From assembly GCA_015068065.1 (NCBI GenBank), contig SVLE01000002.1:19172-83171 (forward strand): DNA of 64,000 nucleotides, written 5' to 3'. Below the pieces are notes generated by a model. That model worked only from the letters and a program-made list of their open reading frames with translations. It was not told the DNA's origin and made no database searches. Source of the stretch: Oscillospiraceae bacterium (lineage in GTDB: Bacteria > Bacillota > Clostridia > Oscillospirales > Oscillospiraceae). The translations under genes and the position numbers were made by a program. This document shows positions 19,553 to 30,208 of this stretch, in pieces (the stretch's first letter is position 1; every line of letters begins with the position of its first letter).

Positions 19553-19797
19553 GGGGCACAAAAAATCGCCCCAAGCAATTTGCTCAGGGCGAATTATAAA
19601 ATCCGCGGTACCACCTGAATTTCTCCTTACGGAGACACTCGTTGCCTCTGTAACGGGAGGACCCGCCGTTTCCTACTTTGTTCAGAAACGAAGCTCCGGG
19701 ACGACTTCCACCGCGCTGAAGACCGCCTTGCACCGTCCGGCGGCTCTCTGCACTTCAGGAGGGGGTGTACTGCTTCCCATCCAAGCTATTTACAGCT
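19553..19797 (-). ncRNA. T-box leader of valS, specifier GTC (Val)
   Basis: Minus strand GGTGGTACCGCGG T-box, GGTGCAAGG distal loop, GGAAGTCGTCCCGGAGC specifier region, terminator TCGCCCTGAGC...GCTTGGGGCGATTTTTT. Confidence 0.95.
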
Positions 19798-19801
19798 TAA
19801 T

Positions 19802-19830
19802 AGTATATGAGATGGTTTGAAATTTGTCAA
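19802..19830 (-). promoter_or_regulatory. sigma-A promoter of T-box/valS
   Basis: Minus strand TTGACA-17 bp-TATACT. Confidence 0.85.
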
Positions 19831-19846
19831 GTGCTGAACAAAACGC

Positions 19847-19880
19847 AATAAGACGACCCGCAACTACGGGTCGTCTTATG
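19847..19880 (-). terminator. probable mreB terminator
   Basis: AAGACGACCCGCAACTACGGGTCGTCTT hairpin just after the mreB stop. Confidence 0.65.
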
Positions 19881-19888
19881 ATTACATA

Positions 19889-20944
19889 TCAATAGTTCAT
19901 CTGCTTGCGGCGGGACAGGTTCATGGTGCCGTCCTGCATCTCGTCCAGGCTGTCCAGGCTCTTGCCGGTGCCGTAGGCCACACAGGAGATGGCATCGTCG
20001 GCCACGAGGGTCTGGATGCCGGTGTGGGACTCGATCAGCTTGTCAAAGCCCCAGACAAGGCTTCCGCCGCCGGTCATCACAATACCGTTGGTGGAGATGT
20101 CGGCCACCAGTTCGGGAGGCGTACGCTCCAGAACGCCGTGAATGGCTTCCAGAATGTGGCTGGAAACCTCTTCAAAGGCTTCGATGGTCTCGCTGGAGGA
20201 AACGGTGAACTCACGGGGCAGACCGGTCATCAGGCAACGGCCCTTGATCTGCATGGAGACCTCCTCGGGGCGGGGGAACACGCAGCCGATGGTCATTTTC
20301 AGTTCCTCAGCGGTACGCTCACCAATGAGCACATTGTACTTGCGGCGGATATACTTGATGATGGCCTCGTCAAACTTGTCGCCACCGGTCTTGATGGAGG
20401 CGGACTCCACCACACCGGACAGGGAGATGACCGCGATGTCGGCCGTACCACCGCCGATGTCCACGATCATGTGGCCGTCGGGCTTGACGATGTCGATACC
20501 GGCACCGATGGCGGCAGCCACAGGCTCCTCGATCAGATAAACCTTGCGGGCACCGGCCTGAATACCCGCGTCGATGACGGCACGCTCCTCAACCTCGGTG
20601 ATGCCGGAGGGCACACAGATGATCAGGCGGGGCTTGAAGATGCTCACGTTGCTCACCTTTTTGATGAACTCCTTGAGCATACGCTCGGTCATATCGTAGT
20701 CGGAGATGACGCCCTCACGCAGGGGACGCATGGCCACGATGTTTCCGGGAGTACGGCCCAGCATGGCCTGAGCATCGGAGCCGACCTTGAGCAGCTTGCC
20801 GGTGTTCTTGTCCATGGCCACCACAGAGGGTTCACGCAGTACCACACCCTTGCCCTTGATATAAACCAGAATGGTAGCGGTACCCAAGTCGATACCGATA
20901 TCCTTGCTAAACAGACCGCCGAACATTTTATTGAAAATTCCCAT
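19889..20944 (-). CDS. mreB: rod shape-determining protein MreB/Mbl
   Basis: DIGIDLGTATILVYIKGKGVVLREPSVVA, MIVDIGGGTADIAVISLSG, GIVMTGGGSLVWG. Confidence 0.95.
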   Translation of the reverse strand: MGIFNKMFGGLFSKDIGIDLGTATILVYIKGKGVVLREPSVVAMDKNTGKLLKVGSDAQAMLGRTPGNIVAMRPLREGVISDYDMTERMLKEFIKKVSNVSIFKPRLIICVPSGITEVEERAVIDAGIQAGARKVYLIEEPVAAAIGAGIDIVKPDGHMIVDIGGGTADIAVISLSGVVESASIKTGGDKFDEAIIKYIRRKYNVLIGERTAEELKMTIGCVFPRPEEVSMQIKGRCLMTGLPREFTVSSSETIEAFEEVSSHILEAIHGVLERTPPELVADISTNGIVMTGGGSLVWGFDKLIESHTGIQTLVADDAISCVAYGTGKSLDSLDEMQDGTMNLSRRKQMNY

Positions 20945-21028
20945 AATCACACCTATTTCCTTTACGCAAATACGCGTATTGTTTCCGTTTTATCAGGACG
21001 GCATCCCGCCGTGATTCTTTGCCCAAGT

Positions 21029-21057
21029 ATTATATCGGTTTACGGCGCGCATTTCAA
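21029..21057 (-). promoter_or_regulatory. predicted mreB promoter
   Basis: Minus strand TTGAAA-17 bp-TATAAT. Confidence 0.65.
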
Positions 21058-21083
21058 CCGAAATTTATGAAGATTTCCTGAAT

Positions 21084-21746
21084 TTATGTTTTTCCATCCA
21101 CTCCGGCCATAGCCAGTGTAACACAAACCACCCGCTCTGCTCCCGCGCCGCGCAAAATTCGAGCGCATTCGGACAGGGTGGCACCGGTGGTCACCACATC
21201 GTCCACCAGCAGGACACGTTCTCCCCGCATTTGCAAACTAGGGAGCGGCACATACGCGCCCAGCACATTGGCCCGGCGCTCGCTCTCTCCTTTTAATCCG
21301 GACTGTGCCTTTGTGTCCCGAATCTTTTTCAGCATAGGCTTGCAGGGCATGTCCAGCTGCTGCGCCAGACGCTCCGCCAGAAGCCGTGACTGATCGTATC
21401 CTCGACTGCGCAGGCGTTTCCTGCTCAGTGGCACCCATGAGATCACATCAAACTGTCCCTGCAGGCGATCGGCCACACACTGGGCCATAAGCGTGGCATA
21501 GGGCCGTGCGTAGGCCCGCACGCCGGAAAATTTGTACCTGTGGTGAGACTGACGCACCTCGTCCTGATACCACAGGGGCGCGGTACACAGGTCGACAAAT
21601 TCCAATTTTCGCTCTGCCGGCTTCCCCTGAGCCCAGGGCAGATTGCGCTGGCAATCCGGGCACAGCAAAGCTTGCCCATCCTCCAGCAATTTTCTGCAGA
21701 AAGGGCATTTAGGTGGGAACAACAAGTCCAGAAGCACGGGAATCAT
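21084..21746 (-). CDS. ComF family protein / phosphoribosyltransferase
   Basis: CPFCRKLLEDGQALLCPDC zinc finger, RVLLVDDVVTTGATLSECARIL PRPP motif. Confidence 0.9.
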   Translation of the reverse strand: MIPVLLDLLFPPKCPFCRKLLEDGQALLCPDCQRNLPWAQGKPAERKLEFVDLCTAPLWYQDEVRQSHHRYKFSGVRAYARPYATLMAQCVADRLQGQFDVISWVPLSRKRLRSRGYDQSRLLAERLAQQLDMPCKPMLKKIRDTKAQSGLKGESERRANVLGAYVPLPSLQMRGERVLLVDDVVTTGATLSECARILRGAGAERVVCVTLAMAGVDGKT

Positions 21747-21749
21747 GGT

Positions 21750-21932
21750 TTAGTCTTTCAAATCCTCCGTCTGGATGGGGCCGTGCTCTTTTTCAAAGTC
21801 ACGCACACACTTTTGGATCAAATAAAGGATTTGGCCACTCATCGTGCGTCCCTCTGCCCCGGCCACAAAGCGAAATCGGTCATGCAAATCTGTATTCATC
21901 CGAATACTTAGATGCGTTTTATCTTTTTTCAT
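21750..21932 (-). CDS. Arc-like ribbon-helix-helix protein
   Basis: MKKDKTHLSIRMNTDLHDRFRFVAGAEGRTMSGQILYLIQKCV RHH pattern. Confidence 0.7.
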   Translation of the reverse strand: MKKDKTHLSIRMNTDLHDRFRFVAGAEGRTMSGQILYLIQKCVRDFEKEHGPIQTEDLKD

Positions 21933-22054
21933 GCCTGACACCCCTTTGTTTGGTATGTATCAAGCATAATTTCTACACTAAGAAAAAATTTATTCTTAGT
22001 GCATTTTTACGGCTTATTTTTTAATGTTATTTCGCCGCTACGCGGCGAAACTCC

Positions 22055-24268
22055 TCAATTCCCCGCAATCAGCGCCAGCCGTGCCCTCAGGCCGGAATAG
22101 CGACGGGTCTGGCGGTCATTTTCCACCATCCGGGCCACTACAGTTTCATCGCCCACAATGATAAATAGCTCCTTGGCCCGGGTGATGGCGGTGTACAGCA
22201 CTCCCCGGGTCATCAGCACGGGCGCTCCGTCTACGGCGGCCAGAATCACCGCCCGATACTCGCTGCCCTGGGCCTTATGTACAGTAACGGCATAGGCAGG
22301 CTCCAGTTCCCCCAGCATATCCGGGGTGTACTCCACCTCCCGGCCATCAAAGTCCACGGTGATCACTTCCCCTCTGGGGGCCATGGCAGTGATGCGCCCG
22401 ATGTCACCATTGAAGACACCCATCCCCGACTGTCCGCTCTCCGCCTCCCGCCAGAGGATGTCATAATTGTTTTTGACCTGCATCACCCGGTCACCCAATC
22501 GGAAGATATACTCCCCGAACCGTCGCTCCCCTTTACGCTCCCCGGGTGGGTTGAGGGCATCCTGCAGCGCCCGGTTCAGGGCGGCAGTGCCTGTCCCCCG
22601 CCGCCGGGTGGGGGACAGCACCTGGATTTGGTCGGCAGGGATCCCCATCCGCTCAGGCAGACGCCGTCGGCACAGGTCTACAATGGTCTGCTCTGCGGCA
22701 ACAGCGTCAGTTCTGCTCAGGAAAAAGAAGTCATTGTTGTTGGTCCGCAGGTCAGGCATCTGCCCGCCATTGACCATGTGTGCGCTGCGCACAATGGAGC
22801 TTTGGGCCGCCTGCCGGAAAATTTCGGTCAGGCGCACCGTGGGTATTGCCCCGCTGCGGATCAGATCGGCAAACACGCAGCCCGGCCCCACCGAGGGCAG
22901 CTGATCCGGGTCGCCCACCAGAACAAGGCGGCAATCCTCCCGCAGAGCATCCAGCAGAGCCGCCATTAGCGTGACATCCACCATGGAGGTTTCGTCCACA
23001 ATGACTGCGTCCGCCGCCAGTGGATCGTCGGCGTTTCGGCTAAATACCAGCCGCCCGCTGTGCGGGTCAAAGCCTGTCTCCAACAGCCGGTGAATGGTGG
23101 CCGCCTCCGTGCCGCACAACTCTCCCAGCCGCTTGGCCGCGCGCCCGGTGGGTGCGGCAAGGGCGGTATCCAGCCCCATGCTGTCAAACAGGGCCAGCAC
23201 GCCCCGCAGGGTGGTGGTCTTACCGGTACCCGGACCGCCGGTGAGCAGCATGACCTGTCTGCAGGCGGCCAGCTCCACCGCCTCCACCTGCTGGGGCGCA
23301 TAGGTCATCCCCTGCTCCTTCTGGATGCGGCGCAGCAGTTTTTCCATATTACTGGGCGGGTTCAGCTGCTGATCGCTCATGACACTCAGTCGCTGGGCAA
23401 CAAAGGTCTCCGCCGCGTACAAATCGGCAAGGTAGACCGCCGTCTCCCCCGCCACCTGATCCTGTACCGCCTCGCCCCGCTCCAGCAGGGCATCCAGACA
23501 AATCTCCAGACTTTCCTCAGACACCTCGGCAAGCTGGGCGGTGGCCCACAGCAGCTTGTTCCGGGGCAAAAAGGTATGCCCGTTATTCAGATTATGGGCC
23601 AACTCAAACAGCAGAGCAGCCTCCAGCCGCAACGGGTCATCCACCCCCACGCCCAGAGCGTCGCCCAGCATATCCGCCGTGGCAAAATCCACCCCAAGTT
23701 CCTCGCTGACCAGCACATAGGGATTGGCGCGGATCACATCCATAGCCACGTTTCCCCACTGGCGGTACAAAGCCGTCCCCAGCTCTACAGGCAGGCCGTG
23801 GGCGGACAGAAATTCCAAAAGTCGGCGCATCCCCATCTGCTGACGGAACGCCTCGCTCATGGCCTGCGCCCGCTTGAGGGTAATGCCCTTGATTCTGGTC
23901 AGCTTCTCCGGTTCCCACTCCAGAATGTCCAGAGCTTCCTCACCAAACTCCTCCACCATGCGCCGGGCGGTGGATTCCCCTATCCCCTTGACTACACCAG
24001 AAGACAAGTAGTGGAATACTTCTTTCACGCCACGGGGCAGACGGCGTTCGATGCTCTCGGCCTTGAACTGCTCCCCGTAAGAGGGGTGGCGCACCCAGCT
24101 GCCCCGGACAGACAGGGATTCTCCGGGCGCCACGCCGGGCATACAGCCCACCACCGTGGTCTCCCCCTGTCCTGCGTCCAGCCGCAGGATGGTGTAGCCG
24201 TTTTCTTCGTTTTGGAAGATGATAGAGGACACGGTTCCCTCTATGAGATTCAGATTCTGTTCCTCCAT
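22055..24268 (-). CDS. recD2: RecD2-family ATP-dependent DNA helicase
   Basis: LLTGGPGTGKTTTLRG Walker A, VDETSMVDVTLMAALL, VGDPDQLPSVGPG, AYAVTVHKAQGSEY; N-terminal (HhH)2-like region. Confidence 0.93.
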   Translation of the reverse strand: MEEQNLNLIEGTVSSIIFQNEENGYTILRLDAGQGETTVVGCMPGVAPGESLSVRGSWVRHPSYGEQFKAESIERRLPRGVKEVFHYLSSGVVKGIGESTARRMVEEFGEEALDILEWEPEKLTRIKGITLKRAQAMSEAFRQQMGMRRLLEFLSAHGLPVELGTALYRQWGNVAMDVIRANPYVLVSEELGVDFATADMLGDALGVGVDDPLRLEAALLFELAHNLNNGHTFLPRNKLLWATAQLAEVSEESLEICLDALLERGEAVQDQVAGETAVYLADLYAAETFVAQRLSVMSDQQLNPPSNMEKLLRRIQKEQGMTYAPQQVEAVELAACRQVMLLTGGPGTGKTTTLRGVLALFDSMGLDTALAAPTGRAAKRLGELCGTEAATIHRLLETGFDPHSGRLVFSRNADDPLAADAVIVDETSMVDVTLMAALLDALREDCRLVLVGDPDQLPSVGPGCVFADLIRSGAIPTVRLTEIFRQAAQSSIVRSAHMVNGGQMPDLRTNNNDFFFLSRTDAVAAEQTIVDLCRRRLPERMGIPADQIQVLSPTRRRGTGTAALNRALQDALNPPGERKGERRFGEYIFRLGDRVMQVKNNYDILWREAESGQSGMGVFNGDIGRITAMAPRGEVITVDFDGREVEYTPDMLGELEPAYAVTVHKAQGSEYRAVILAAVDGAPVLMTRGVLYTAITRAKELFIIVGDETVVARMVENDRQTRRYSGLRARLALIAGN

Positions 24269-24281
24269 CAGCTTCCCCCCT

Positions 24282-24614
24282 TCAGCCTTTGTCCATGCGC
24301 TGTTCCAATTCCTCACGGGTACACAGGGTCAGTACCGGATATCGCCCGGCCAGACGGGCGGCCAGCGCCCGCCCCTCTTCGTTCAGGCCAACATCGGCAA
24401 TCATCACGGTGCACCGCAGCAGCCCACACTCCTGTAACCACACAAGGCTGCGCACCCGCTGTTCCAGTTCCTCGCCTGCGCCAACGCCCCACACCACTGC
24501 CATGGTTCCCCGAGCCGAGTGAGGACGCAGCATTTTGCTGTAAAGCAAACAAACTACACAGCACAGTCCTGCCATGCAAGCAAGAGCCAGAACACTTCCA
24601 AAAAACACGTACAC
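24282..24614 (-). CDS. hypothetical protein with single N-terminal TM
   Basis: TM segment VFFGSVLALACMAGLCCVVCLLY plus soluble C-terminus; GTG start after GGAGGTG; abuts recD2. Confidence 0.65.
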   Translation of the reverse strand: MYVFFGSVLALACMAGLCCVVCLLYSKMLRPHSARGTMAVVWGVGAGEELEQRVRSLVWLQECGLLRCTVMIADVGLNEEGRALAARLAGRYPVLTLCTREELEQRMDKG

Positions 24615-24663
24615 TGCACCCACCTCCGGCTCATTCTATGAAATGCGCCGGACAGATGTGTTT

Positions 24664-25164
24664 TTATGCAATTGCCCCGGAAAACAGGTTGATTCCCACA
24701 TGGGTCAGTGCCAGCATGATGCACCCGGCGGTAATGACCCCCAAGACAACAGCAGGCAGCGCCTTTTTCAGGCGCATGTCCAGAAAGGCCGCCACCAGAG
24801 AGCCTGTCCACGCGCCCGTTCCGGGCAGCGGGATGGCCACAAACAGCCACAGACCGATATGCTGATACTTCAGCATGGTAGCCCCTTTCAAATGGGCCTT
24901 GGCCTCCAGCTTGTCCACCACCCCGTTCAGCCGGGGCATATAGCGGCGCATCAAGGCAAAAATACGCCGAATAAACACGATGATAAAGGGCGCGGGGATC
25001 AGATTTCCGATCACAGCCGCCGGGAACGCCAGATGATAAGGCAACCCCAGCGCCACTCCAAAAGGCAGTCCGCCGCGCAGTTCGATGATGGGGATCATAG
25101 ACACCAGCATGGTAAATACAAACTGTCCCGCCGTGGTATCCGTCAGCCACTCAAACAGTTCCAT
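24664..25164 (-). CDS. COG2426-type small multidrug export / membrane protein
   Basis: SMIPIIELRGGLPFGVALGLPYHLAFPAAVIGNLIPAPFIIVFIRRIF. Confidence 0.85.
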   Translation of the reverse strand: MELFEWLTDTTAGQFVFTMLVSMIPIIELRGGLPFGVALGLPYHLAFPAAVIGNLIPAPFIIVFIRRIFALMRRYMPRLNGVVDKLEAKAHLKGATMLKYQHIGLWLFVAIPLPGTGAWTGSLVAAFLDMRLKKALPAVVLGVITAGCIMLALTHVGINLFSGAIA

Positions 25165-25205
25165 GGTGATTTTCCGCCTCTCTTTTTCTGTAAAGTGTTA
25201 TCGCT

Positions 25206-28040
25206 TTAATGTTCTTGTCGTAGCATCCGTTTCAGGTATTTCCCCGTATAAGATCCCGGGCACGCAGCCACCTGCTCCGGCGTCCCCACACAGACGATGC
25301 TTCCACCGCCGTCGCCTCCCTCGGGGCCAAGGTCGATGATGTGGTCAGCTGTCTTAATCACATCCAGATTATGCTCGATGACCACTACGGTGTTCCCCGC
25401 ATCCACCAGACGCTGAAGTACCTCGATCAGCTTCTGCACATCGGCAGAGTGCAAGCCGGTGGTGGGCTCATCCAGAATATAAATGGTCCGCCCAGTGGAG
25501 CGTTTGGACAGCTCCGTGGCCAGCTTGACACGCTGGGCTTCACCGCCGGACAGAGTGGTGGACGCCTGTCCCAGCTTCACATAGCCCAGTCCCACATCCA
25601 CCAGGGTCTGCAGGCGGCTATAGATGCGGGGCAGGTTTTCGAAGAAGGGCAGCGCCTCGTCCACCGTCATCTCCAGGACCTCGTAAATGTTCTTGCCCTT
25701 GTAGCGCACCTCCAGCGTCTCCCGGTTGTAGCGGCGTCCCTTACACACCTCGCAGGGGACGTAGATATCGGGCAGGAAGTGCATCTCGATCTTCAGCAGG
25801 CCGTCTCCCTGACAGGCCTCGCACCGTCCGCCCCGGGTATTGAAGGAAAACCGGCCCGGACCGTAACCCCGGCTTTTGGCATCGGGGGTAGAAGAGAACA
25901 GGTCGCGGATGTCGTTGAACAGGCCCGTATAGGTGGCCGGGTTGGAACGGGGCGTGCGGCCGATGGGAGACTGGTCGATATTAATGACCTTATCCAGATA
26001 CTCCTCGCCCTCTATGTGCTCATGCTTACCCGCCCGGGTTTTGGTGCGGTTCAGATCCGCCCCCAGTTTTTTATAGAGGATCTCATTGACCAGCGAGGAC
26101 TTGCCGCTACCGGACACACCGGTAACGCAGGTAAAGGTCTCCAGCGGGAATTCCACATCCACACCGCGCAGATTGTTCTCCGCCGCTCCCACAACGCGCA
26201 GGCTCTTTCCATTTCCACTCCGCCGCTTGATTGGCACAGGAATTTTTTTGCGTCCGGACAGGTAGTCGCCGGTGACGGACTCGTGGCAGGCCATGACCTC
26301 TTCCGGCGTGCCCGCCGCCACGATATAGCCGCCGTGGATACCCGCGCCGGGGCCCACATCCACGATATAATCTGCCGCGCGCATGGTATCCTCGTCATGC
26401 TCCACCACCAGCAGAGTGTTGCCCAGATCCCGCAGTCGCTTCAGCGTCTCAAGCAGTTTATCGTTATCCCGCTGATGCAGTCCGATGGATGGCTCGTCCA
26501 GAATGTAGAGCACACCCATCAGGGAGGAACCGATCTGGGTGGCCAGTCGGATGCGCTGGCTCTCGCCGCCGGACAGGGTTGCAGCTCCACGGGAGAGGGT
26601 CAGATACTGCAGGCCCACACTGCTCAAAAAGCCCAGACGAGCCTTAATTTCCTTTAAAATCCGTTCGGCAATGAGCATCTGGGTATCGGTCAATTTCAGC
26701 CCATCCACAAACGCCAGCGCATCGGTCACCGATTTGTCGCAGAACCGGTCGATGGACAGGTCGCCCACTGTCACCGCCAGCGACTCTCTGCGCAGACGGC
26801 GACCTTGACAGTCGGGGCAGGGAGACTGGGACATGCACTCCTCCAGTTCCCGCTTCACGGCGTCGGACTGGGTCTCGCGGTAGCGGCGCTCCAGATTGTT
26901 GCAGATACCCTCAAAGGCTTGATAGAGGGTCCCCTGTCCCCGGGGCTGGTCATAAAACAGCTGAAGCTTCTCCCCGTTGGTGCCGTAGAGGATCACGTCG
27001 ATAACCTCCTGCGGCAGATCCTTGACCGGGGAGTTCAGCTTGAATTTGTAGCGCTTGGCAAGTGCATCGAAATACATACGGCAGATGCCGTCAGACTTGA
27101 TGGAATTCCAGCCGGAGGCGGTGATGGCCCCCTCCAGAATGGACAGGTTTTTATTGGGGATGATGAGATCCGGGTCTACCTTCAGCTGAGCACCCAGTCC
27201 GGTACAGGCCGGGCAGGCACCAAAGGGGTTGTTGAAGGAAAACATGCGGGGAGTCAGTTCCTCAATGGACACACCGCAGTCCTCACAGGCGTAGTTCTGG
27301 GAAAACAGGATGTCCCGGTCCTCCCCCACGATGTTGACTACCACCAGTCCGCCAGACAGGTTGGAGGCAACCTCCACGCTGTCGGTCAGTCGGCGAGTGA
27401 TGTCCTCCCGGATGACCAGACGGTCCACCACCACCTCGATGTTGTGCTTTTTATTCTTATCCAGCGTGATCTCCTCGGACAGGTCGTACAGAGAACCATC
27501 TACCCGCACACGGACATAGCCGGACTTGCGGGCATCCTCAAAAATCTTCTGGTGCTCGCCCTTCTTGCCCCGGATGACGGGGGCCATGATCTGGATCCGG
27601 GTGGCCTCGGGCAGGGCAACGACCTGATCAATAATCTGGTCAATGGTCTGCTGTTGGATCTCCTTGCCGCACTTGGGGCAGTGAGGCGTGCCCACTCTGG
27701 CCCACAAAAGACGCAGATAGTCATAGATCTCCGTCACCGTACCCACTGTAGAACGTGGGTTCTTGCTGGTGGTCTTCTGGTCAATGGAAATGGCGGGGCT
27801 CAGTCCGTCGATATAGTCCACATCCGGCTTTTCCATCTGCCCCAAAAACATCCGGGCATAGGAGGACAGGGACTCCACGTAGCGGCGCTGTCCCTCGGCA
27901 TAGATGGTATCAAAGGCCAAAGAGGACTTGCCCGAGCCGGACAGTCCGGTGAGCACCACCAGTTTATCTCTCGGGATTTCCACATCAATGTTTTTTAAGT
28001 TGTTCTCCCGGGCACCTCTGATATAGATCTTATCCTGCAT
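25206..28040 (-). CDS. uvrA: excinuclease ABC subunit UvrA
   Basis: [35 protein letters not shown], two ABC signatures ([24 protein letters not shown]), Zn finger. Confidence 0.98.
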   Translation of the reverse strand: MQDKIYIRGARENNLKNIDVEIPRDKLVVLTGLSGSGKSSLAFDTIYAEGQRRYVESLSSYARMFLGQMEKPDVDYIDGLSPAISIDQKTTSKNPRSTVGTVTEIYDYLRLLWARVGTPHCPKCGKEIQQQTIDQIIDQVVALPEATRIQIMAPVIRGKKGEHQKIFEDARKSGYVRVRVDGSLYDLSEEITLDKNKKHNIEVVVDRLVIREDITRRLTDSVEVASNLSGGLVVVNIVGEDRDILFSQNYACEDCGVSIEELTPRMFSFNNPFGACPACTGLGAQLKVDPDLIIPNKNLSILEGAITASGWNSIKSDGICRMYFDALAKRYKFKLNSPVKDLPQEVIDVILYGTNGEKLQLFYDQPRGQGTLYQAFEGICNNLERRYRETQSDAVKRELEECMSQSPCPDCQGRRLRRESLAVTVGDLSIDRFCDKSVTDALAFVDGLKLTDTQMLIAERILKEIKARLGFLSSVGLQYLTLSRGAATLSGGESQRIRLATQIGSSLMGVLYILDEPSIGLHQRDNDKLLETLKRLRDLGNTLLVVEHDEDTMRAADYIVDVGPGAGIHGGYIVAAGTPEEVMACHESVTGDYLSGRKKIPVPIKRRSGNGKSLRVVGAAENNLRGVDVEFPLETFTCVTGVSGSGKSSLVNEILYKKLGADLNRTKTRAGKHEHIEGEEYLDKVINIDQSPIGRTPRSNPATYTGLFNDIRDLFSSTPDAKSRGYGPGRFSFNTRGGRCEACQGDGLLKIEMHFLPDIYVPCEVCKGRRYNRETLEVRYKGKNIYEVLEMTVDEALPFFENLPRIYSRLQTLVDVGLGYVKLGQASTTLSGGEAQRVKLATELSKRSTGRTIYILDEPTTGLHSADVQKLIEVLQRLVDAGNTVVVIEHNLDVIKTADHIIDLGPEGGDGGGSIVCVGTPEQVAACPGSYTGKYLKRMLRQEH

Positions 28041-28058
28041 AGGATGTTCTCCTTGTCC

Positions 28059-28931
28059 TCAACGCAGCAGCAAAACCGCCGCAAGAATAAATACCACGCC
28101 CAGACCGGTGGCCGGGCTCATACTTTCGTGAAATACAATGATACCTACCAGCGCAGCCACTACCGGCTCCACCGAGGCGATGATAGCCGCCTTGCCGCTG
28201 TCCATGCGGGCAAGACCGGCGGTATAGAACAAGTAGGGCAGCACCGTACATACCACCGACAGCCCAAGGGCGGTCAGGGCTATGGACGCACCGCCCAGCA
28301 CCGCCAGCTGTGCCGGCCGCAGAAAGACCAGTGAGCCGATTCCGGCAAATGCAAAGGTGTAAAAGGTCACAGTATAAGGCTCGTAGTGAGCCAAAGCATA
28401 CCGTCCAAAGATGGAATACAGGGCATAGAAGAAGCCCGCACCTAACCCCAATAAAAATCCGCGCAGGGTAATGGTCATGCCGCCGGAATATACTCCGGTC
28501 ACGCACACACAGCCGAAAAAGGTCAGCCCCAGCGCCAACAATTTTCTGCCCGTCAGCCTGTCCCGCCACAGCAGGGCGGACAGCAAAACCACGAAGGCGG
28601 GCGAGGTGTAAAGTAAAATCGCCGCCACTGCCAGAGAGCATTCCTGCTGGCAGCTGAAGTAGCACCAGGTAAACAGCAGCACACTGATGATACCCGTGCC
28701 AAAGAAATAAATGAGGTGTTTCGGCTGAATACGGAATACATCCCGCTTCCACAACCCCAGCACCAATCCAAGCAAAATCAGGCCACCCAGATTGCGCACC
28801 AGCACGATGGACTCCGGGGTCAGCCCCGCCGCCATAAGGGTTCGGTTAAAAAGGCCGATCAGTCCCCACAGGGATGCCCCCGCCAATACCATGGCGGTTC
28901 CGCCTTGTTTTTGTAGTGTCATACTCTTCAC
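28059..28931 (-). CDS. EamA/DMT-family transporter
   Basis: Ten hydrophobic segments, two EamA repeats. Confidence 0.85.
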   Translation of the reverse strand: MKSMTLQKQGGTAMVLAGASLWGLIGLFNRTLMAAGLTPESIVLVRNLGGLILLGLVLGLWKRDVFRIQPKHLIYFFGTGIISVLLFTWCYFSCQQECSLAVAAILLYTSPAFVVLLSALLWRDRLTGRKLLALGLTFFGCVCVTGVYSGGMTITLRGFLLGLGAGFFYALYSIFGRYALAHYEPYTVTFYTFAFAGIGSLVFLRPAQLAVLGGASIALTALGLSVVCTVLPYLFYTAGLARMDSGKAAIIASVEPVVAALVGIIVFHESMSPATGLGVVFILAAVLLLR

Positions 28932-29419
28932 TCCACCGTAACATCTGCCATCTGTCCACCCACCAGTCCGATCAGATCGGCAGGCGTCAGTTCCACCTGA
29001 TAGCCAATCTTGCCCGCAGACACCATGATGGTGTCCACGACCTCAGCCGTCTCGTGGAATGTGGTGGTGTATTCTTTTTTCATGCCAACGGGAGAACAGC
29101 CGCCCCGAACATAACCGGTCAGGGCATTGATCTCCTTGACCTGCACCATTTCAATGGCCTTCTCCCCTACCGCACGGGCGGCCTTCTTCAAATCAAGGCT
29201 GTCCGCCACGGGAATAACAAAAACATAAATATTTTTGGAAGCGCCCCGGGCAACCAGTGTTTTAAACACACACTCCGGGTCCTGTCCCAGACTGCGGGCC
29301 ACGGTCACTCCATCCACAGCCACACCTTCCTCATGCTCGTAGGTGCGGGCGGTATAGGCGATCCCTTTCTGTTCCAGTATGCGCATGACATTGGTTTTTT
29401 CTTCTTTCTGTTTTGCCAT
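28928..29419 (-). CDS. ybaK: Cys-tRNA(Pro) deacylase YbaK
   Basis: YbaK/EbsC pattern: VFKTLVARG, KKAARAVGEKAIEMV, LTGYVRGGCSPVGMKK. Confidence 0.9.
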   Translation of the reverse strand: MAKQKEEKTNVMRILEQKGIAYTARTYEHEEGVAVDGVTVARSLGQDPECVFKTLVARGASKNIYVFVIPVADSLDLKKAARAVGEKAIEMVQVKEINALTGYVRGGCSPVGMKKEYTTTFHETAEVVDTIMVSAGKIGYQVELTPADLIGLVGGQMADVTVE

Positions 29420-29431
29420 GCTCTCACCCCG

Positions 29432-30184
29432 TTACAGACTGACCCCTGCCATAGCCAGCAGAGCAAGAATCAGAATATGGGCCGGATAGAACGCATAACC
29501 AAAATACTGCCATTTCTTTCCGCCCGGACCGCGCTGTCCGTTATACAGCCAGATCGGGATCAACGCCAACAGCGCAAAGGCCTGCTGAGGAATCCAGATC
29601 TCCCTGCCCCACAGGGTCAGCACATAGCTCATGCCGCCGATCAGTTCCACATTGATGTAGGCCAGCGCCGCCAGCTCCAACAGCCGGCCATAGCGCACCT
29701 TGCGCCCCAGCCAGAATATCAGAACGGTGATAATTCCGTAGCCGTAGTAATCCACAAAGGCAAGAAAGCCCAGCCCATAGCCAAGACAGCCGCCGAACAC
29801 AGCCACAAAGATACCTTTACCCCAGCTCCGCTCCCACGCCTTATCCACCATTCGCAGAAGAAGGAGTGCCAGACAGAAGGTAAACATCACATTCTGATGG
29901 AATGGGTTAATGAGTGCCCCTCCGGTCATCAGATTAAATGGAATCTCGCTGATGAGAGCAAATAGGAACATACGCTTGAGATATCGTTTGAAGTTTCCGG
30001 TATGTCGGTAGCCCTCCACAACAAGGAATGCAAACAGAGGGAACGCCAGCCGACCCACGCAGGTCATCCACTGATGATCAAACGCAATCGTCCAGCAGGT
30101 ATGATCCAGAAACATCAGGAACATAGCCAACGCCTTCAGCGTTGTTCCGTTCAGATATTTGGTTTTGATTCCTGTTCCGGTCAT
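29432..30184 (-). CDS. TraX family protein
   Basis: LNGTTLKALAMFLMFLDHTCWTI...RLAFPLFAFLVVEGYRHTGNFKRYLKRMFLFALISEIPFNLM. Confidence 0.9.
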   Translation of the reverse strand: MTGTGIKTKYLNGTTLKALAMFLMFLDHTCWTIAFDHQWMTCVGRLAFPLFAFLVVEGYRHTGNFKRYLKRMFLFALISEIPFNLMTGGALINPFHQNVMFTFCLALLLLRMVDKAWERSWGKGIFVAVFGGCLGYGLGFLAFVDYYGYGIITVLIFWLGRKVRYGRLLELAALAYINVELIGGMSYVLTLWGREIWIPQQAFALLALIPIWLYNGQRGPGGKKWQYFGYAFYPAHILILALLAMAGVSL

Positions 30185-30208
30185 GTTCCCGCTCCCCTTT
30201 CGTTGCGG

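Noticed and set aside
25341-27998. 438-aa and 397-aa plus-strand ORFs
   Set aside because: Antisense to uvrA; no domain or RBS support.
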